Assembly: GCA_036387415.1 (NCBI GenBank)
Contig: DASVTU010000034.1
Span: 39,626 to 103,625 of the forward strand
Length of the DNA: 64,000 nucleotides
Origin: DASVTU01 sp036387415
GTDB taxonomy: Bacteria; Acidobacteriota; Blastocatellia; Pyrinomonadales; Pyrinomonadaceae
Direction of reading: 5' to 3'
Shown piece by piece: positions 59,587 through 64,000 of this stretch. Within the stretch, counting starts at the first letter, position 1. Each line of letters opens with the position of its first letter. The notes below the pieces were generated by a model, which was given only the letters and a program-made list of their open reading frames with translations, was not told the origin of the DNA and did no database searches. The position numbers and the translations under genes are program-made.

Positions 59587-61878
59587 TTATCTTTCGACGA
59601 CTTCAAAACTCGCTTCGAGTCCGCTTGCGGAGTCTGTGCCAACAGTGACTTTGAAGGTGCCGGGTTCGACGACGAAACGCATGTCGGGATTATAGAAGCC
59701 GAGATGTTCGGGCGTGAGCGTGAAGGTGACGCGCCGACGCTCTCCGGGGCGAAGCGTGATGCGCTCGAAGCCTTTGAGTTCTTTGACGGGACGCGTGCGG
59801 CTCGCCGCGATGTCTCGGATGTAGAGTTGCACTACTTCGTCGCCCGCGCGCATGCCCGTGTTCTCCACTTCGACGCTCGCCGTGAGTGTCGCGTCAGGAC
59901 GAATGCGCGGCGCGCTCAATTGGAGATTCGAGAGACGGAATTGCGTGTAGCTCAGCCCATAGCCGAAGGGATAGAGCGGCGTCCACGGCACGTCTAGATA
60001 TTTGGAAGTGTATTTGTTGTTCTGGTCGGGCGGGCGACCCGTGTTGCGGTGGTTGTAGTAGATGGGAACCTGCCCGACGGCGCGCGGGAAGGTGACTGGA
60101 AGTTTGCCGCCGGGATTCACGTCGCCGAAAAGCACGTCGGCAATCGCGTGTCCGCCTTGCGTGCCCGCGAACCACGCTTCGAGGATGCCGGGCGAATTTT
60201 CGGCGAGCCAGTTAATCGTGAGCGGTCTCCCGTTCATCAGGACGACGACGTAAGGCTTGCCCGCCGCATGAACGGCCTTGAGCAAATCCAACTGACGACC
60301 CGGCAAGTCGAGCGAACTACGCGATGCCGCCTCGCCGCTCATCTCCGCCGACTCGCCGAGCACGACAATGGTCACATCCGACGAGCGAGCCGCGCGCACG
60401 GCCTCGTCAAACCCGTCCGTCGATTCACAACGAACATCGCAACCGCGTTGGAAGACCACACGCGTCTGCGGCGAAACTTTCTCGCGCAAGGCGGCGACGA
60501 GGGTGACGGCATCCTCCTTGCGACCGTCGCCCGACCATGAGCCGAGCATGTCGAGTTGTGAATCGGCGAGTGCGCCGACAACGGCGATGGAACGCGTGTT
60601 TCGGTCGAGCGGCAGCGCGTTGCGCTCATTCTTCAGGAGCACCATCGAGCGCGCGGCGATTTCGCGCGCGGCTGTGAGGTGTTCACGGTTGAGGAGCGCG
60701 GCGCTCTCGCGCGTCTCGTCGGCGTAGGGTCGTTCAAAGAGTCCGAGACGAAACTTGATACGCAGGATGCGGCGCACGGCTTCGTCAATAGTCGCCTGCG
60801 AAAGCCCGCGCCCACTGAGAAGACTCGCGCCGTGCTTGTTGTAGAGACGGCTGACCATCTCCATATCGACGCCCGCCGTGAGCGCGGCGCGTGCGGCGGC
60901 GGGTTCGTCGGCGGGCAAGCCGTGATTGAGTAACTCTCTGACCGATTCATAGTCGCTGACGACGAAACCATCGAAGCGCCACTCGTCGCGCAGAATACGC
61001 GTGAGCGTCCACGGGTTGGCCGACGTGGGGACGCCGTTGAGGTCGTTGAAGGCGCTCATAAACGTGCCGACGCCCGCATCGACCGCCGCCTTGAAGGGCG
61101 GAAAATAGATTTCACGAAGCGTCGCTTCGGAGACTTCAGTCGTGTTGTAGTCGCGCCCGCCCTCAGCCGCGCCGTAGGCGACCCAGTGCTTGGCGCAGGC
61201 GACTACGCGGTCGGGCGCGCTGTAGTCGCTGCCCTGAAAACCTCGCACGCGCGCACGCGCCATCGCCGAGCCGAGGAACGGGTCTTCGCCCGCGCCTTCG
61301 ACGATGCGACCCCAACGCGGGTCGCGCGCGATGTCAACCATCGGCGCAAACGTCCAATGCACTCCTGAGGCGCGCGATTCCGCTGCCGCGATGCGTGCCG
61401 CGCGTTCGACCGCCGACGTGTCCCAACTCGACGCCTCCGCGAGTGGGACGGGAAAGATGGTGCGGTAGCCGTGTATCACGTCGAAGCCGAAGATGAGAGG
61501 AATCTTGAGACGCGTCTGCTCGACGGCGATGCGTTGAAGGTCGTTCGTGTTCTTGACGCCGCGCACGTTCAGCGTCGAGCCGAGCAAACCACGTCGGACG
61601 AGTTCGGGATGTTCATCTTTGAAACGTCCGTCGGCGTGGCCGTCGAGTTGTTGTAGTTGTCCGAGTTTCTCCGCGAGCGTCATCTGCGCGACGAGCGCGT
61701 CGATGCGTCGCTCGACGTTGGCGTCGCCCCGTGTCGCGACGGCTCGGTTGTCGCCGCGTCGTCTTGGTTGTTGCGCGCGTCGTCGTTGTTGCTGCGCGGG
61801 CGCGGGCGACGGGAGCAACGACGCGATGAGAACCAAAACGAACAGCGAACGGACAAACAATCTTCTGACAGGACTCAT
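59587..61878 (-). CDS. bglX: Periplasmic beta-glucosidase, GH3
   Basis: A 763-residue GH3 enzyme removing glucose from beta-glucan oligosaccharides. The signal peptide ends PSPAPA|QQ. The barrel has IFGFDVIHGYRTIFPVPLAE, APMVDIARDPRWGRIVEGAG and ACAKHWVAYG, with the nucleophile Asp309 in GFVVSDYES. The second domain has VVVLGESAEMSGEA and VVLMNGRPLTI. A fibronectin-like C-terminal domain (VEVENTGMRAGDEVVQLYIR) ends the protein. GGAGGAG stands a few bases before the ATG used; five residues upstream are open but unneeded. Length and order match E. coli BglX. Confidence 0.94.
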   Translation of the reverse strand: MSPVRRLFVRSLFVLVLIASLLPSPAPAQQQRRRAQQPRRRGDNRAVATRGDANVERRIDALVAQMTLAEKLGQLQQLDGHADGRFKDEHPELVRRGLLGSTLNVRGVKNTNDLQRIAVEQTRLKIPLIFGFDVIHGYRTIFPVPLAEASSWDTSAVERAARIAAAESRASGVHWTFAPMVDIARDPRWGRIVEGAGEDPFLGSAMARARVRGFQGSDYSAPDRVVACAKHWVAYGAAEGGRDYNTTEVSEATLREIYFPPFKAAVDAGVGTFMSAFNDLNGVPTSANPWTLTRILRDEWRFDGFVVSDYESVRELLNHGLPADEPAAARAALTAGVDMEMVSRLYNKHGASLLSGRGLSQATIDEAVRRILRIKFRLGLFERPYADETRESAALLNREHLTAAREIAARSMVLLKNERNALPLDRNTRSIAVVGALADSQLDMLGSWSGDGRKEDAVTLVAALREKVSPQTRVVFQRGCDVRCESTDGFDEAVRAARSSDVTIVVLGESAEMSGEAASRSSLDLPGRQLDLLKAVHAAGKPYVVVLMNGRPLTINWLAENSPGILEAWFAGTQGGHAIADVLFGDVNPGGKLPVTFPRAVGQVPIYYNHRNTGRPPDQNNKYTSKYLDVPWTPLYPFGYGLSYTQFRLSNLQLSAPRIRPDATLTASVEVENTGMRAGDEVVQLYIRDIAASRTRPVKELKGFERITLRPGERRRVTFTLTPEHLGFYNPDMRFVVEPGTFKVTVGTDSASGLEASFEVVER

Positions 61879-61960
61879 TTCAAACTCCTCCAACCGCAGT
61901 TATTAAAAAGCTTTGGAGACGACCGGACGACGAGAGCGTCCGCAGAGAAAACGAACCAGC

Positions 61961-62022
61961 GGAGAGAGGCGCAGCGCGAATGGATGAATCACGAAATCTT
62001 CATCCATTCGCGCCGCGTCTGT
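61961..62022. repeat. Word palindrome after the second receptor gene
   Basis: The perfect 14-base arms CGCGAATGGATGAA (61975-61988) and TTCATCCATTCGCG enclose a ten-base loop, with outer partial pairing of GGAGAGAGGCGCAG to CGCCGCGTCTGTGG. It lies directly after the receptor stop on the minus strand and before bglX. There is no T-run. Confidence 0.8.
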
Positions 62023-62024
62023 GG

Positions 62025-64000
62025 CTAGAAACTGAACCGCGCTTGCAGTTCGACGACGCGCCCGGCGAGGCCGAAGGTCGCGCGCCCGAAATCGGGATGC
62101 GTGACGTTGACCTGATCAGTCGCGGGTTGGAAAGAGGGAAGGTTCAGGAGGTTGAAGACATTGAACATGTTGGCGCGGAGTTCGAGGTTGGCCGCCTCGC
62201 CCAAGAAACCGAGGCGCGTCTGCTTGACGAGACTCACGTCGAGCGAACGATAGCCGGGGCCGCGAAACGAGTTGCGACCGATACCGGGCGCACCGCGTAC
62301 GATGCTGTTGAAACAGCGTCGTGGAAAATCGTTGCAGTCGGAGAAGACGCCGAAGATGGCGGGGCCGCGATTACCGAAGAGGCCGTTGATGAAATCCTCG
62401 TTTGAGTTGCCACGGATGTCGCCGCCGAAATATTGCGTCGGGCGGTCGGGCAGGATGCCGTCGCCGTTGGGGTCGCTCTGTTCGGGCGCGAAGACGATGG
62501 GCGTGAACGGAAAGCCTGTGCGCCATGTGAAGATGCCGTCAATCTGAAAGCCGCCGAGCAGCGAGCCGACGACGCCTTTGCGGTCGCGGAAGAAGGGCAC
62601 GTCCCAGAGCGCGGTGGCGACGACGTTGTGGCGGACATCGAAATCCGAAGGGCCGCGCATGAGACTCTGGTCGGACGGATAATCCTGCTGCACGCCGCGC
62701 CCGAACGAACTGGTGTCGATGCTCTTGCTCCAACGATAAACTACCTCGCCCTGAAGCCCGCGCGCATACTGCCGCGTGACGCGCAGAAGCATCGCGTTGT
62801 AGCTTGAGTTCACGTCGGGCAGAGGGAAGAAGATGCGGTCGAAGTTGGGGTTACCGGTGAGTCGCGGCGTGACGGGCGTGCCGTCGGCGTTGGCGGTTTG
62901 AACGCGGTCGCGGTTGAGGTCGAAGGTGTCGCCGGGAGTGTAACGGTTGAGGTCGATGGTGCGAATCAGTTTGCGACCGAGGCTGCCTTGATAGCCGATG
63001 GAAGTGATGGTTTTGGCCGTCAGTTGATACTGAAATTCGAGCGAGTAGTTGTAGACGTAGGCGTTCGGCAGGTTCTCCGGCGCGCCGTTGATTTCGACGG
63101 GGATGTCGCGTCGGACGAAGCCGCCCGGCAACGTCTGCGGGTTCGGGTCGAGCAAGCCGCCCGTGAGCGGGTCGATGCCGCGACGCAAGGCCGGATTGTT
63201 CGGGTAGACGAAGGGCGAATCGCCGATGGCGAACGAGTAGAGAATCGGGCCGGGGTCGGCGGCGTTGTTGGTGCTCGAACAGCAGAGGCCGACGCGCGCA
63301 AAGAAGGGCGGATTACCGCGCACGCCGCTCAGGAGATTCGAGAAGATGCGGTCGTAAGAGATGCCGAAGCCGCCGCGTATGACGGCGCGGTCTTCGCTGA
63401 AGAGGTCGCCGAAGGATTTCCAACGCGGCGAGTAGGCGAAGCCGACGCGCGGCGCGAAGTTGTTCACATCCTGCCCGCGCATCGTGTGGTCGTTGCCGGC
63501 GCGCGCGGTCGCCGCGACGGCCGCGTCCACGTTGGCGAGCCCCGTGGGCCGGACGTTCGAGGGCACGACGAAGCCGGGCGTCGGGTTGTCGCAGAGCGTG
63601 TTCGAGCCGCCCGCCTGCGTGAAGCAGGGCTCGAACGCCTCGAAGTCGAAGTTGCCGATGCGGCCGTCGCGCTCGGTCGGCCACATGAACAGCTCGTAGC
63701 GCATCCCGAGGTTGAGCGTGAGGCTGCGCGAGACCTTCCAGTCTGCGGCGAGGTAGGCGCCGACGTCCGCGAAGCGGAACGACTTCTCGGTGACGCCGAA
63801 CTGCGTGTCGGCCTCGGTGGCGTTGCCGGTGAGTAGCTGCGTGATGCTGTCGAACTTCTCGAACTCGGTCGCCTGCTCCTCGGGGAGGGCCGAGTCGTAG
63901 CGGTGGCGCTTGAAGTCGCCGCCGAGGCGGAAGGTGTTGGCGCCGCGAATCCAGGTCACGTTGTCGGCGAAGCTGTAGGTCTGTTGCAGGCGCTTGTTGA
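62025..64000 (-). CDS. Oar-like TonB-dependent receptor (C-terminal part; 5' end beyond window)
   Basis: At least 658 residues of an outer-membrane barrel. The frame is open to the window edge, with NKRLQQTYSFADNVTWIRGA before the first internal GTG, so the signal peptide, Ig-like domain and plug lie outside. Typical strands are FRLGGDFKRHRYDS, VSRSLTLNLGMRYELFMWP, VNNFAPRVGFAYSP and AVIRGGFGISYDRIF, with the ending VVELQARFSF. It faces the same way as bglX and the PF10091 gene and probably heads that transcription unit, which points to a glucan ligand. Confidence 0.88.
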   Translation of the reverse strand, partial: NKRLQQTYSFADNVTWIRGANTFRLGGDFKRHRYDSALPEEQATEFEKFDSITQLLTGNATEADTQFGVTEKSFRFADVGAYLAADWKVSRSLTLNLGMRYELFMWPTERDGRIGNFDFEAFEPCFTQAGGSNTLCDNPTPGFVVPSNVRPTGLANVDAAVAATARAGNDHTMRGQDVNNFAPRVGFAYSPRWKSFGDLFSEDRAVIRGGFGISYDRIFSNLLSGVRGNPPFFARVGLCCSSTNNAADPGPILYSFAIGDSPFVYPNNPALRRGIDPLTGGLLDPNPQTLPGGFVRRDIPVEINGAPENLPNAYVYNYSLEFQYQLTAKTITSIGYQGSLGRKLIRTIDLNRYTPGDTFDLNRDRVQTANADGTPVTPRLTGNPNFDRIFFPLPDVNSSYNAMLLRVTRQYARGLQGEVVYRWSKSIDTSSFGRGVQQDYPSDQSLMRGPSDFDVRHNVVATALWDVPFFRDRKGVVGSLLGGFQIDGIFTWRTGFPFTPIVFAPEQSDPNGDGILPDRPTQYFGGDIRGNSNEDFINGLFGNRGPAIFGVFSDCNDFPRRCFNSIVRGAPGIGRNSFRGPGYRSLDVSLVKQTRLGFLGEAANLELRANMFNVFNLLNLPSFQPATDQVNVTHPDFGRATFGLAGRVVELQARFSF

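Noticed and set aside
62898..63836. 312-codon open frame antisense to the second receptor
   Set aside because: It is a mirror of the barrel-coding frame, Val/Glu/Arg-rich with no recognisable domain.
1..64000. Insertion sequences, integrases, phage genes, toxin-antitoxin or defence genes
   Set aside because: I looked for their typical motifs in all substantial frames and recognised none; the word palindromes lack transposase genes and target duplications.

Overview
The window reads as chromosomal DNA from a Gram-negative acidobacterium, most likely of the Blastocatellia/Pyrinomonas type. This is an inference from gene content: LpxC (an LPS outer membrane), two Oar-like TonB-dependent receptors, paired FG-GAP/ASPIC-UnbV (CRTAC1-type) secreted proteins, many small secreted proteins, zinc-ribbon proteins with a shared VTEGTTRHL tail, and GC-rich codon use. 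I found no transposase, integrase, phage gene, CRISPR array, rRNA or tRNA, so no mobile element is called.

Layout. Positions 1-26 kb hold mostly housekeeping genes: a GNAT acetyltransferase, lpxC divergent from polA, an orphan sensor kinase, a DUF4037 protein, a DUF1622 protein, hemL, a lipocalin/CrtC-like protein, rqcH, an RDD membrane protein, lepB, a DUF2203 protein, a NYN protein, rlmB, tandem zinc-ribbon proteins, an aroDE fusion and a ThiF/MoeB-type E1-like enzyme. Positions 26-40 kb carry secreted and surface proteins (a beta-propeller protein, small secreted proteins, two CRTAC1-like proteins), a ROK regulator, a nitrilase-family hydrolase and a GT-C-like membrane protein. Positions 40-64 kb look like a glucan-utilisation locus: an Oar-like receptor, two secreted TPR proteins, two secreted GH13 enzymes flanking a cytoplasmic MalQ, an SDR, an SLC45-like sugar transporter, a third GH13, a PF10091 'glucoamylase' family enzyme, a GH3 beta-glucosidase (BglX) and a second receptor cut by the window end. 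Together they suggest outer-membrane capture, periplasmic trimming, inner-membrane import and cytoplasmic conversion of alpha-glucans, plus a beta-glucan branch.

Two signals are not explained by the genes. First, about fifteen gaps contain long imperfect palindromes built from short reiterated words (GAGGTCAG, ACAGGATGG, AAAAGGC, GCAGTAA and others). In every one the purine-rich arm comes first and the pyrimidine-rich arm second. In one case the pyrimidine arm appears to have become the hydrophobic core of a signal peptide. Second, textbook sigma-54 promoters (GG-N10-GC with TTGC) lie upstream of three small secreted proteins and of lpxC, and a fifth points into one of the word palindromes with no gene in front of it.
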